This document shows positions 13,701-25,218 of a stretch of 64,000 nucleotides of DNA, in pieces. Origin of the DNA: Spirodela intermedia. Lineage: Eukaryota; Streptophyta; Magnoliopsida; Alismatales; Araceae. The stretch covers positions 6,112,001 to 6,176,000 of the forward strand of contig LR746273.1 in the NCBI GenBank assembly GCA_902729315.2. The letters are read 5' to 3'. Each line of letters starts with the position of its first letter. The first letter of the stretch is position 1. Below the pieces are notes generated by a model, which made no database searches, was not told where the DNA came from, and saw nothing but the letters and a program-made list of their open reading frames with translations. A program made the position numbers and the translations under genes.

Positions 13701-13756
13701 GGTGCGCTCTGCCGGAGCTCCGCCGTGGAAATAGAAGCAGCGGCGGCCGCCGCCAT
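10709..13756 (-). CDS. DUF4336 protein, predicted plastid-targeted, six exons
   Basis: Six minus-strand exons join in frame: 13756-13490, 13130-12981, 12556-12298, 12199-11981, 11287-11145 and 11023-10709, giving 450 residues. Introns are GT-AG. The N-terminus is Ala/Ser/Arg-rich and looks like a chloroplast transit peptide. The body matches the plant DUF4336 family: DCIWLFEQEQALGFSSVS, GGLWVHAPIAPTKECI, EYIVLPTFAYEHKIFVGP, WVAPRQWSWPVNLP, RTLLVTDAVIFVPRQPP, WERMVLQILFLGPSNL and RIIPAHFAAPVNASR. The order of strands and the HAPI...YEH...PAHF pattern recall metallo-beta-lactamase-fold proteins, but the usual full HxHxDH motif is not visible, so enzyme activity is not claimed. The function is unknown. 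The ATG at 13756 precedes the transit-like region. The C-terminus reads FLVSVGAVKKTVSGRK and then stops. Confidence 0.92.
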
Positions 13757-14104
13757 CCCCCCTCTTCAGAGTTTCTGCTTCTGCCTGCTCCTCCGGCTTC
13801 CACCACTGCGCTTCTGCGGCTTCACTCCCCTCGCCTGGTCCTCAAAAAGCTGAACCCAGACTCTGGGGGAAGGGGGGAAGGTGCCCCATCGGCAGCCATG
13901 GCCTGGGATGCTGTGGACAAGCTGGGGACACGTGGAGCGGGGAGAATCTTCCCTCGGTTTTTTGCGGTGGGGGAGAAACCTCGCAGTTTTGAGTTACGAA
14001 CAAAACATGGGTTTTAGTGGCCATAAAATACAGCGAATATCAATACTTTGGTGTAGAAAGTAATGAAAAATGAGAACGTCGCAGAGGGGGGAGGGGTTTA
14101 CAGA

Positions 14105-14142
<38 letters not shown>

Positions 14143-14143
14143 G
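14105..14143. repeat. Compound microsatellite (GT)n(GA)n
   Basis: About eight GT units pass directly into about eleven GA units, some 350 bases upstream of the DUF4336 start codon. Confidence 0.95.
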
Positions 14144-15298
14144 TTATAATGTGATTTTGTTTGTAGCATGTTTTATCAATTATTAGCAAACTTGTAAATT
14201 TTCGACTCTTTCATTTTATTTTATTTTAATGCATATTGACAGATTATGAACGTTCTATGTCATTTATTTGATGCTAATTGTTAAGTCCTCACCACCGAAG
14301 GAAATTGATGCTAATTGTATCCATTTAACAAAGAAATCCTCAATTAATTACTAATAAAATGATGCCATGGTAAATAAAATGACATTTACTTTGATACATG
14401 CACACATTCTCATGCGACTCAAATACTAGATTATCGAAGAGAGTAAGCCAATGCTGTGAGTACGTGGGAAAAGCCCTCTTAATAGTTTAGGGATGAACCC
14501 TATTTAACAACTTTCAAGGGTTATTATGGGTCAACCCTTGCTTGATAATTCATGAGATGGAAGCCCAATAGACAATGTTCTAAGTCAAACCCCATTGGAT
14601 GATATATGAAATAAAGTACTTTCAACAAAGTTATTCTTGGTTACCATTAGTCTCATACAGGCATATGGGCTCATCTATACAAGGTTCGATCGTTAGGGGG
14701 ACCAAATTCGATTGACAACCCAATGATAATTGATTTGACCATTGAAACAATTGAATCTTCCTAAAAGCATAATAATGGCCCCTCGTCGTACTATCTTTTC
14801 AAAGATGAAGATTTCCCCCAACACACATTTTCCCTCCATGAGGCCATGGGGAGGATCTAAAAGTAAAAACCCTGACAAATTTCCTCCCCCTCTTGTTTAT
14901 TTCAGCAATGTATGGGACGGCTGTATTGCTTCGTTTGGGTCACTTCCTATTGTTCTTCTTCCACTACCTTTGGTCAAAGGATGAAAGTACCAATTTGGAA
15001 GCACTGACCTTACTTCGGTAATTCTAATGTGATGGCAGTGATAGTAGAGGTTGGTGACAATCATCTTTGTTTGGTGGATGTTCCCTCTAGTTTTGGATAT
15101 GTTCCTTTCTTCCCTTCCTTCCATCCTCCTCTATATTCCTTCTATTCTAAGAAGCCCATCAAGTAATGCGTTTCTCCTATCCATGAAATAAATATATATT
15201 TTTTAAAAATAATTTACTCTATTTATTTATTCGGATATTTATTATTTTGTACATTAGAGTCCATCTATTTTATGTAGCATAGCAATTGAGAGTTGTGA
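14144..15298. other. Non-coding stretch
   Basis: ORFs of 60-80 codons at 14693-15124 exist on both strands, but none has a recognisable motif. Nothing else is supported. Confidence 0.55.
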
Positions 15299-15349
15299 TG
15301 TGTTTATGTTTCTTTTTTTTCTTTTTTTCTTTTGGCCTTTGTCACTTAG

Positions 15350-15483
15350 GCCGAACTTCCTAAGATGTTACTCTTCTCAATAACTTCACACACCCTAGTA
15401 CTTAGGCCCGATAACTATCTTAGGGCAAACTTCCCAAGAGGTCACCTATCATGGTACTTCACACACCCAAGCATTCAAGCTTG
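15350..15483 (-). repeat. Two tandem 5S-rRNA-like modules
   Basis: On the minus strand each module reads GGGTGTGTGAAGT, then a variable stretch, then CTCTTGGGAAGTT (right copy) or ATCTTAGGAAGTT (left copy), then a CCTAAG-type end. The right copy also has AATGCTTGGG and AGGTGACCTCTTGGGAAG. These resemble the A-box to C-box part of plant 5S rRNA (GTGCTTGGG ... GGGTGACCTCCTGGGAAG), recalled from general knowledge. 5S-derived sequence of this kind is known in Cassandra-type TRIM elements and 5S-derived SINEs. Divergence rules out a functional 5S gene. Confidence 0.5.
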
Positions 15484-15501
15484 TGAGTACCTCGCGTCAA
15501 C

Positions 15502-15661
15502 GTGCCTCACAGCACGTTGACGGAGCGGGTGTCTCGCGGCACACTGGGGTAGAGGGTGCCTTGGGGCACGTACGGCCAAGGTTGGTGCCTCACAGCACAT
15601 AGCGCAAAGGTGCTTCGTGACACATGTGTGGAGCAGGTGCCTTTCGGCACTTTGGGAGGAG
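15502..15661 (-). repeat. Six-unit minisatellite of about 27 bp with hairpin cores
   Basis: Units start at 15502, 15529, 15556, 15585, 15610 and 15637, with lengths 27, 27, 29, 25, 27 and about 25. Most open with a short palindrome of the form GTGCC-loop-GGCAC (for example GTGCCTTGGGGCAC and GTGCCTTTCGGCAC), followed by a variable spacer often ending GGAG or similar. The palindromic core is better kept than the spacer, which suggests RNA-structure constraint or a slippage mechanism. Confidence 0.8.
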
Positions 15662-15719
15662 TTGGAGCTCTGTGGTAACACACCCACTTGGGGGGGTGGG
15701 GGTTGTGTTTATGTTTCTT

Positions 15720-17175
15720 CATGCACTTCTTCATCTTATTTTTTTTCAACAAAACATAGTTGGAATACAATGATTGCGGTCAATGTGACATGACTTCTGA
15801 GCTGCCTTTCTATTAAATATGAAGCTTAAAACCTTGCTACTCTCTTTGTCTCAGCTTCCTGCCATGAAACAGATTGCATTAATATTTGTAAATGATAGGA
15901 AGATTTAAATTCTGTCTTCTTTCGTTTCCTTGCATTATAAGTATAGACATCTAAAACTTGCCATGTTGTCGGTTTTTCATATTGCAACATGAATTCCATT
16001 GAATGGCCAATATTGGAGGTATCTAGTCATGTTTTCAACTCAATTACTACAACTCTATGCCAGAAACTTCACTTCCATCAATGAACTCACCTATTTTCTA
16101 CTAGCTTCTTTGATCTTTTCTTTAAAAAAATGAAATATTGTTGCATTCTTAGCTAAATCTGACTTGCATAGCTTAGTTTTTATCAAGTATATATGCCTTC
16201 TTTTATGAGATAGTGCATTTTATCTTGGTCTCCCAAACTCCTTTGACACTGGTAGATTTTTTTTTCCCCTATTGAATGGTGATCCCTGTCTTTGTATGAA
16301 GATGCTTTTGGGATCTTACATGACGTAAGTGAGATCTTTAAATAGAGAGAATATATGCTTCTTGGGTAAATAATAAGGCAATGTCAAAGAACGTGTCAAT
16401 TTTTTTAATCATGAAATCCTTGTTTAAACGGATGCATGCTATAAATAGTTAATTTAAAAATCATTTTAACATTTTCGAACTACATAAAGAGAGCACTAGT
16501 TAAATAACAACAATATCAACCACATCCATAATTTAATGATATTGATTCATTATTCTAGAAAACATTCTAAGTGCATATCGGTGCTTTAATCACAACATAT
16601 TTGCATAGGAGGAAAGATTTGCTCAATTCTGACAAACCTAATTCAATCCTTTTAAGAGGGTATCAAACGGGGATTCAATCAAAACTGAGATGTTAAGAAA
16701 TCCGTGTGGCAACGAGTGAGGCATAAAAGCCATACCTGCAATTTGCACGAATGAAGAGAAGTGAACTACACATATGATTTATATTAACATCACGTGTTGA
16801 TAACTGATGACGTACCCCGATAACCTACTTCAGACGCCTAATTGATGTTGGCAAACAAAAGAACGAAGACGTTGAATAATCGTGTGGCAATGGGCACCAG
16901 CTCTACTGTCTATGTACTCAGCACTAGCCCTGTCGATGCCCACATCTATCCGAGGACCATCTGAGGACCAGTTGGAGCATCAACCATTTGACTTTTTTCG
17001 CTCCGCACAAGGGCGTATTCTTTCGTCAAACTCTTTTGCAAGTAGGTTGTCAGCTTGGTATATGAAATAAGCTCGGACAAGATTAGAAATGAGTTGATTG
17101 CCTAATCCCCGAGAGTCGTCTGACCGCATATGGACCACGATTTGATCCTATGCATAGTAAACAGAATCTTTCCAT
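15720..17175. other. Non-coding stretch
   Basis: AT-rich intergenic DNA without recognisable genes or repeats. Confidence 0.5.
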
Positions 17176-17574
17176 TTGAAAATAATAAAAATGGAAAATT
17201 TTCAATTGGAACATGAAAACGTGACTGAATTGGTGCTAGTTACTCTTCAAGACGGATTGGATAAAGGGAGATTCTCTCACGAGGAAAAGGATCCAATGAC
17301 TATACGAGAAAATTATGTTTGGATACCATTAATCGATGTCCATGAGAAGTACATGCCCGTCAAAGTCATCGCTACAAAGGTAGGGCAGACCATCCCCCCT
17401 CTCCAACTAGACTGAAGAATCATCGATAAGAGGACATTGAAGATAGGCCGCTGCCGCCGCGTGATCAAATTTATTGAAGGGGTTTGGGTCAACAACAAGC
17501 TTGACAAGAGAGAACTGCAAGACATGATAATCACCAATAGTCTACCGATCGTATGCATCACATCGTGCATCTAA
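17176..17574 (+). pseudogene. Possible decayed retrotransposon gag-like fragment
   Basis: A 79-codon ORF (17176-17415) containing LVTLQDGLDKGRFSHEEKD is followed, in another frame, by KIGRCRRVIKFIEGVWV and ends near 17574. The phrases faintly recall Ty3-type gag regions of plant elements. No protease, zinc knuckle or polymerase was found nearby. The fragment abuts the 3' end of the gulonolactone oxidase gene on the other strand. This is a weak suggestion. Confidence 0.2.
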
Positions 17575-18914
17575 GAACTGTTGTCCTTCCGGCAGACGCG
17601 AGCCTGCGGGTAGATCAGCCCCGGCTTGCAGTAGTATCCCTTGGAAGGCGCGCAGTGTTCGTCAAAGGCGCAAATGCACAGCCCTTCTAGCGCGCAACCC
17701 TTCCCGGTGGTCACCGGGCTCTTCCCGCGCAGGCCCAGTATGGCGTCCGTCCAGTCGGAAGAGAAAAGTCCGTCCTTATCGTACTTGGCCATGGCGGCCA
17801 CGAACTTGTCCCCCTTCTCCCCGAGCCTCTCCCTCACGGTGAGGAAGCCGACGTTCCTGTTCTTCCCCCAGTGCGGCATGCCGTTGTACTTGAAGAGGGC
17901 CAACTGCTCGATCTCCTCCAGCACGTCCTCGTCCAGCCGCGGGGTGTCCGGTTTGCGGGAGCGGTAGTAGGTGATGTCGACGTCCACAGAGTCGGAGGTC
18001 TTGCCCAAGTAGGCGGTGGAGTTGCGGACGAACCTCATGAGGAAGCCGTAGTAGAGCTCGATGCCACAGAGGGCGCTGGGCCTCAAGTCCCGGAGCTTCT
18101 TCACGTCGGCGATAAAGCTGGTGATCTCGGTCACTGGGATGCTGATCGTCGTCTGATGGTAGAACAGCCCGCTGATTCGAGGATCCCATGCGCATACGGT
18201 GAAAAGGCTGTCATCCTTGCTGAACAGACAGGATCCTAAGAAACGAAGTGAGAAGAGCTAAGAGCACTAGATAAATTTTTTTTTGGCAGGAACTTGTATT
18301 ATTCAGAAGCGGGACAGCACGTTAGCATATTAAAACTGAGAAGAACGCTTTCACACTTTTTATCATTTATGATCTAGCTTTAGGCTACTGTTCATAGTTA
18401 TATGATTGATAAAATTTAGCGTATATTATGGTTGCTGCGTCCTTTTTCTTCGCCCGACCAAATCAACGATATTATCCAATTTATTTATTTTCAGAATTGA
18501 TTGCAGTGAATAAAATGTTTGGTGTCTACTGTTATAAACCGATGGCCATCTATTAACAAGAGATAAGAACAGATATTTCCATGGATTACCGGAGGTCTGC
18601 ATGTCGCTTTGGTTTCCGATCACCGGGTAGCCGGTGAAATCGATAATACTCCCGTCATTGTTCTTCAGGCCGGAGCCCGTCTCCAGCAGAGTTGCCACCT
18701 GTAACTTGGACACCAAGCACTTTCCGTCGGAATTATCCGTGAGCTCCAGTAACTCCTCTGGTTTGTCATACATAATAGAATAAAATTAAAGGTCAAGCAT
18801 GGAGAGCATCTGTTGATGAACTATCAAAATCTTCACCTGACGCTGACCAAGCTAAGGTTACTGTCGAATATATAAATATCTATACCTACATATTAGGTTC
18901 TAACGCCTTCCACG

Positions 18915-18953
<39 letters not shown>

Positions 18954-20969
18954 ATATATTAACTTCTAACCTGTTCCCCGGATGCCGGCGACTACAAGGG
19001 AGATCTGAGGCTGGAATCCTGTGAAGTCGTTCTTCGCTTTGCCGGGGATGGAGACGGGGAGCCTGATGTCGTCTCTGTAGACGACCTTAGATTGCGCCGG
19101 GTACCAGATGATGTCACCGAACTCCGTGGCCGCCGCGAAGGTTGGGATGTTGTGCTCGAAGCCAACGTCCTTCTGCACCCGGTTCGTGATGGATCGCTTG
19201 AACATGGGTTCAAGCTGGAGGGTCACCTACTCGAGTGACGTGGAGTAATGAAATTCGGTCATATGTCAACGCAATGAATTTATCCGACACACACCCACAC
19301 ATATATATAAATATAAATAAACTTTCTAGCGGGTGTATTTTAGAATCTACGGAGTAGAGTTATTAGGAGTAGCCGACATGTCCTTCGCTGAACATTATGT
19401 ATTTACCATGTACAACGGTTCAGTCCTCGAGGTACTACAAAGGATGAGAACAGGCCCGCCGAATCCCATATGAAGCCTGAAGCCACCCAACCACAAGATA
19501 AGTATGTGGTGAAATTTTTTGTCCATGGCTCGAAAAGAGGACCAGGAAAATGAGATGGGAGTGGGCTCTTTTTGGTTTTGCGCTGGAGTTTGGATGGAGA
19601 TGTGAGGCAAAAGATTCTCTTAGCAGAGAAGGAAGGCGGGTCAGACATGATTGTGTGTGGGGAGGGGCAAGAAATAGGTATATTCATGAGGCAGGGAGAC
19701 GGGGATGCAATGGGATGGAGGTGTCGGGGAAGGGGATGGACGTGAGGGGAGGAGACAAGAACGCGATGAGACGGAGGTGATGAAGGAAGGGAAAGGGATT
19801 GGAATGGAGGGATAGGATGGGGAAAAAGGTAAGGTCTGTCTGGATTGTAAATGTAAAAATTACGGAAGGATAGGGACGAGATAGAGGGTCCGAGAGAGAG
19901 AGGGAGAGAGAGAGAGAGAGAGCATATAGAATCACCGGAGTTATGGGCTTCTTGGAGAGACCCTCCTCAAGTCTCCACGATACACGAAGGATATTGAGGT
20001 TGGGTCTGTCTTTGCACTGATCTAACCTATTGACGCACCTATCTTCCATCTTAATAGTAATGATATAAGCATACTTGTAGTGTATATATATATATATATA
20101 TAACTCTAATGACACTGGCTTCATTAGTATCCAAAAAGTGATGACATCCCATATCAGCTCTATCGTATAAAGCTCCCTGCAGCGACTTGGTGAGTTATTT
20201 GTTCATATAACAATAAATTTGGCTGGTGATGCATGCATAACGACTGCAATTGGTAAAAGCTCTCGAATACTACCTGCGAGACAACACCCAACACCCCGAG
20301 GGACACCTTGGCAGCTAGCAGGTCCTCGTCGCCTTCCACAAGATCGATTGCTTTAGCATATAATCCATTGATTGGATCGGAGGTGGGGATTATCAGCCTC
20401 AGCCCCACCACCCTCTCATGCACCGCAGAACCTTTTCCGAATAGGGAGCTGCCGTGGGAGCCCGTCCCAAGCATGCCTCCCAGGGTGACTCCTTGCCAGT
20501 AGGGCGTGTAAGGAAGAGCGAGGCCTCTCGCCGCCGCCGCATCAAGCAGCTGCCTCAGGGTAATTCCCGCCTGGAAGGTCATCTGATTGGTAGAGAGATC
20601 AACGCTCACCACCTTGTTTAGCCGTTCGGTGCTAATGACCAGTCCAGCGCCGGCGGGGCCGCCGGGGCAGGAGAGCTTGGGGATGCTGTGGGAGTATACG
20701 GTGACGACTTTCATGTGCTGCTTCTTTATCGACGCGTTGGAGACGGCGAGGAAAAGTTCACTCTCATTGGATGGGTACGCGACTGCGGCAACCCGGCAGA
20801 TGCTCCGGTCGGGGAAGGCCCCGTAGGAATTCGAGACAGTGCAGTTTTTGTTGCCGGAGCTGCACTTCACCACCGACGCCGGTGGGGATGCCCTTGCCTC
20901 CCTACACAGAAGTAAGGTCGTCAAGAGGACGAGCAGTGCCGATCCCATGGATACCTCGGCAGCCTTCAT
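17571..20969 (-). CDS. GULLO: L-gulonolactone oxidase (GULLO family), four exons
   Basis: Exons 20969-20274, 19226-18971, 18757-18590 and 18235-17571 join in frame to 594 residues. All introns are GT-AG. The product matches plant L-gulono-1,4-lactone oxidases: FAD-dependent, usually secreted enzymes that oxidise aldonolactones towards ascorbate. A signal peptide (about residues 1-28, ALLVLLTTLLLCREARA) leads into a Cys-containing segment. Next comes an FAD_binding_4-type domain (VAAVAYPSNESELFLAVSNA; VVTVYSHSIPKLSCPGG; GVTLGGMLGTGSHGSSLFG near 160-178). An ALO-type C-terminal domain follows (ISIPVTEI; GIELYYGFLMRFVRNS; VDVDITYYRS), then a Cys-rich end (CICAFDEHCAPSKGYYC). The first ATG in frame is at 20969 and a second at 20948 would also keep the signal peptide. 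Codons upstream start only with GTG. In planta substrate preference cannot be read from sequence. Confidence 0.94.
18918..18951. repeat. (AT)n microsatellite in GULLO intron 2
   Basis: About 17 AT units lie just inside the donor side of intron 2 on the minus strand. Confidence 0.95.
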
Positions 20970-21098
20970 CAGAAAGAGTGCCCCCTTTCGGATGGAGAGA
21001 TCCGAGGTTGGCTTTACACACACAGATATTCGTGGCTGTCCTATCTTAAAGACTGAGGATTCCTTCTGCAGATATGGTGAGGGTTACCATCAATGAGA

Positions 21099-21118
21099 TG
21101 TTATATAATTAAGATATA
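21099..21118 (-). promoter_or_regulatory. Possible TATA element of GULLO
   Basis: On the minus strand TTATATCTTAATTATATAAC lies about 130-150 bases upstream of the chosen ATG. Composition and distance allow a TATA role, but AT-rich flanks make this weak. Confidence 0.3.
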
Positions 21119-21119
21119 A

Positions 21120-24051
21120 CTATGAGCTTTTGACACGCGACCGGCTAGTGGGAATGGATTCGAGATCACACTGGCCATGTTGAACAAGTATACTCGTATT
21201 ACCTGTTATGAAGACGTTTTCAAGAGAGTTGACCGTCGCTTGCGTTATGTGCTGAAAAAAAAAAAAAATTACGTGGAAGATGAGTGGAAGAGATCGATTA
21301 ATCAAATGGCGACGTTAGACCAAAAGCCTGGTCCCATTTGACTAGTCAATCCTTCGCACGTTCTGTTGACGATTAGCTAGAATACTATATTCTACGAGCC
21401 CTATTCAGACGACCAAAAGTTAGTTGGAACGAGGTCAAACCAATTTACGCGGAACCGTGAGCTATTAAAAAAAGTCCGTAAGTCTACCCAATCCGCGGGG
21501 GAAGGAGAGTCCCGGTATGGTTTCAAGAAGACGTGCCCGCAAGTATGGTTTCCAAGAAAGCCCCACGTCATCGCCACAATCGTGCTCTAAATGCACCTTG
21601 AGACCAAGAGTCTTCTTTGCCACCTAACGATTATCTGTTCAATATAACCTATCTTTTCAGATAATTGACTTCTGAGGTAGTACGTGTACAAACAAAAGTC
21701 TGGGGCTCACGTTGAGTTGGTGAATGTATTAATGGCTTTGGACGATGAGGGGTGATCCATTAGTCAGCCAGCTCAGGAAAGACATCGTCCAAGCATAGCA
21801 AGGCAGTGCTTGGGCCCCAGTATTTGGAGCTAGGCGATCTGTGACCGAGAAGACGGCGACTAGGCCCAGCGAGAGGCCACCAACGGCTAATGGTTAAGCA
21901 AAAACCTCTGATTAATTCATTAGGTCTCCTTCAGGACATGATGTCGACGATTAAGCGGTGGGGTTCATGAACAGCTGACCTACAAACCAACCGCCGCCCT
22001 CTCTCTGTCTCTCTCTGTCTCTCTCTCGCTCGCCATCTCCACCCGCCCCACCCCCCACCCCCCCAACCTTCCTCCTTGAAGGAAACAGGCAATTATCTCA
22101 GTATAGGCCTCATACTTGCGGATGCAGAGGGATCCTCCCACTTCGTTATCGTTTGTCGATAAATAGGGAAGGGAACCTGAATGACTGGGCGAGAGAAATA
22201 AAGGCGGCCATGTATAGAATAAACTAAGTTTTTTAAATGATTAGCTATGAAAATGAAAAGGAAAGCTGCATTATCCTAACATATGAATATACTAGAATGA
22301 ATCCAAAAGCGTAGTGGACGAGGAAAAGGAAGAAGGAAGGAGATAGGGGAGAGGGAGAAACGAGTCTTGGACACGTTTGATCAACTACTAGGTATCCTTT
22401 CACTTTCATAGCTCGCAACATCAAAAGTTAAGGGAGCCGTACGAAGCGATAATGATTAGGCGGGAAGCTTGAGATTTGTCCCTCGTTGTTTTCACCTCGT
22501 TGTCTACGAGACAACACGGCTGTGCAGAGGCCTGCACGACTTGATAAGTGGTCCCTGAGCCAACTAAGCAAGACACTGACAGCCCCCTACTCCAGCAACG
22601 GGCCCGCAGACATATAATGCTGACTCAGGTGGAGGAACCCCTCCAACTACCGTGACCGCGGAAGACGACTGTAGCCATCTTCGTTCTCCCATGTGGACAG
22701 AAAAAAGTGAAACTACAGCTGGCCCTCCCGCCAACCCCCTGATGAGTTAGATTTTCTAGAGGTGTCGTTAGTCCTTATCTCCTCAATCAAAAATATTATG
22801 AGTTATGTTTTAATCTGATTCGCAAAATATTCGTAGATAGCAACGAGTCAAGTCATCTCCTCAGGGAACTTGAGGCATACTGTTTAATGCTTGTTCTAAT
22901 GAAGGATGGAATGGGAAAGAAAACGAAGGGTCGTGGATTGGACGGAGAGAAGAAGGTTGAACGATGCTGGCCAGCGTAAGAACGGCAATCAACTATTCAT
23001 ATCTTCTACTATTTAATTCCTAATTAAAATCTAACTAGACTAAACTAAACGAAATCTGCTTCATCTCGAAACTAACCTGGTGTCACCGTTCCTTCTTCCT
23101 TACTTCTGCCAAGAAGAGGCATTCACTCGAAGCAGCGGGAGAGACCTCGTCCAGGCGAGATGAGGAGCGTTCCAAATGGATACACCTATATTCACACGAT
23201 GTGGAGCTCGGAAAACCCTAAACCCCTCTAGGCTAGTTGAATCGCCGAAGGCTTCCTCCCTCTAAGCTGTTCGTAACATTAGTTTTCTAAAACATGTAGG
23301 GTGGTATTCCATCTCTCTCCTCTCTAGTTCGCCTCTCACGCGCCTCTCGTGCACGCGAGAAATTGCCAGAAGGTTCGGGTAGTTTCCTCCCTCGCACGGC
23401 CATGCTTCGTTGGATCGGTGGACTCTCTGCTCGTGAGCTCTCTCTTGGGCCATCAGATCTTTCTCCTACCCAAATGCTGCCTCCTCACTCTTGTGAGTGA
23501 CGATTGAGCTGCTGTCTCACAGCCATTGATGAAGCGACTATGACCTGAGGCAAAAATTCCTAAAACACTAGAAAATGATTAGAAAAATCACAAAAGTGTA
23601 TTCAATGTTTAAAATAATCTGGTTTAATCAGATAGTCACATGTTTATGAGGAAACTATTCTCACAAAATTCTAAGAAATATTTGACATATTACTTCATCT
23701 TGAAACATGTTAAAAATTATCTTTATTAACGTAAACAACACATTAATAATCTCATAGAGCTGTAAAATTAACTAACTTAAGGTGTATTCCAGCACATTAT
23801 TCATGTGCTATCACCCTCCTATAGATCTAATTTTGCAGCTTAAACTTCCTAAACTCTGGATTTTCTTTACTTTAATGATTGCATAAAAATGAAAATATAT
23901 GTAAATTAGATTTGTGCACTATGCGAAAAATGATATACATATACTTTTTGTAGATCACTTCGTTTGATAGAGTTTTAAGAAAAATCTATTATGACCCGTT
24001 GATCTACATGTTTGTGAGATTATATCGGATTTTAAATCGAAGATCAATAGG
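21120..24051. other. Gene-poor stretch, probable transposon debris
   Basis: Contents seen: an imperfect 30-base tandem duplication near 21513-21570 (GTATGGTTTC-AAGAA twice), a CT-rich tract at 21999-22030, and a GC-richer block at 22880-23530 with only short ORFs. None matched a recognisable domain, and element borders could not be found. Confidence 0.4.
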
Positions 24052-25218
24052 TGATAAGTCTTTATTATAATGAGTTAATAACTAGTAAATAATATAGTTT
24101 TAGCCTTAAATTATGATAAATATACTTATATTTATGTTAAAGTGTGAAAAGTGGTTTTTAGTTGATTAACGTGAATTTTTGACTAATTATATAAATTTCT
24201 ACAAATTGATATGACTTTTATAATCTTATTTTTGAGATAAATGAAGAATATATATAGATATATATATAGCAAAATGAGGGAGACCTGCCGGCCAACCAGG
24301 CTTGCAAGTGAGTCGGAAGTGTAGTCGGGGGAAGCTGCGAGTAGGGGCTTGAGCGACTAAGACCGATAGAGACACGTGTGCGCCACTCCCCTTCTAGGTC
24401 ACTGGTGATCAGCCGATTGTGAGGCAAAAAGTGGTCATACATGCAGAAAAAATGGATAGATTACTTGCAAATATAATATTATTGTATATACACCCAAAAC
24501 TTTAGCGCACAAGTAATGTGGGACTAAATCTACGTCACGCATCAAATAATGAATCACAAGAGGCGATCGATGAGTGAGTTGTTGATGACTCCGCAAGATT
24601 TTAATACTTAAAATATCCTTTCTTTATAACACAGATATACTATGATGACGTCACTTTATAAAGACATTAAAGTACTTATTTCAATCTCTCTCATGCATGT
24701 AGGCAATCGGCGCAGGTTTGAATCTTCTTAGAGCCAAAACTTGTATTTTTATCTAATTATCGCGACTTTTCTGCAGATCATCAGTGAAGGATTAAGTCGC
24801 CAAAATCGTTAGATCATCAGTGAAAATCTCGTCAACGTAATTTGCGGAGCATTGTTATTAAAATTACTGAACAATTTGTAATAAAAGGATCGTAAATCCA
24901 TCGAGTAAATCATCTTCGATTGATCGACGAATAAGTTGTGATCGAGAAGAGGATGTTTCGTCGAGAAATGAGTCACCACCTCTTGAGAGCGTACCGGATG
25001 CGATGAAGAGCCTCCTCTTATTGTGCAAACCTGAGGATGAAGTTCCCTGACATACGCCCCACCTCCATCTAGTTTCTTTTCGTCGGGTGACAACTGCTAG
25101 AGAGCCACAACATTGTCATTTTTCTACTCTGCCAAGTGACACCCACCAGAGATGATTCGACAACTTATTTCATTGATCTCTAGACTTCGCAAAGAGATCT
25201 AGAAATTACCCACGTCAT
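24052..25218 (-). mobile_element. Dispersed 1.1-kb repeat, copy B
   Basis: This is the inverted partner of 7700-8838. On the minus strand it runs from AGATGACGTGG (25218 side) to AAAGACTTATCA (24052 side). It keeps GAAGTCTAGAGATCAATG, GTGACGTCATCAT and GAGTGGCGCACACGTG in the same order as copy A. The shared frame here is 24809-25093 (YVRELHPQVCTIRGGSSSHP; NLFVDQSKMIYSMD). The copies differ by many substitutions and small indels, so they are old and independently drifting. Class unknown. Confidence 0.7.

Larger units (their letters stand above)
15299..15719 (-). mobile_element. Retroposed element with 16-bp target-site duplication and A-rich tail
   Basis: The 16-mer TGTGTTTATGTTTCTT occurs exactly at 15299-15314 and again at 15704-15719, flanking 389 bases. 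Read on the minus strand, the insert starts ACCCCCACCCC and ends in an A-rich tail (AAAAGAAAAAAAGAAAAAAA) directly against the 3' copy of the 16-mer. That arrangement is the hallmark of LINE-type target-primed insertion. Inside, in minus-strand order, lie six hairpin-prone tandem repeats and then two tandem modules resembling the internal promoter half of 5S rRNA. No coding capacity is evident. It may be a SINE or a retroposed non-coding RNA. The duplication is directly visible; the class is inference. Confidence 0.7.

Noticed and set aside
15350-15483. Functional 5S rRNA gene
   Set aside because: Only part of the 5S sequence is present, in two diverged copies, so a working gene is unlikely.
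20970-21023. N-terminal extension of gulonolactone oxidase to 21023
   Set aside because: The first codon there is GTG. The first ATG (20969) already precedes the signal peptide.
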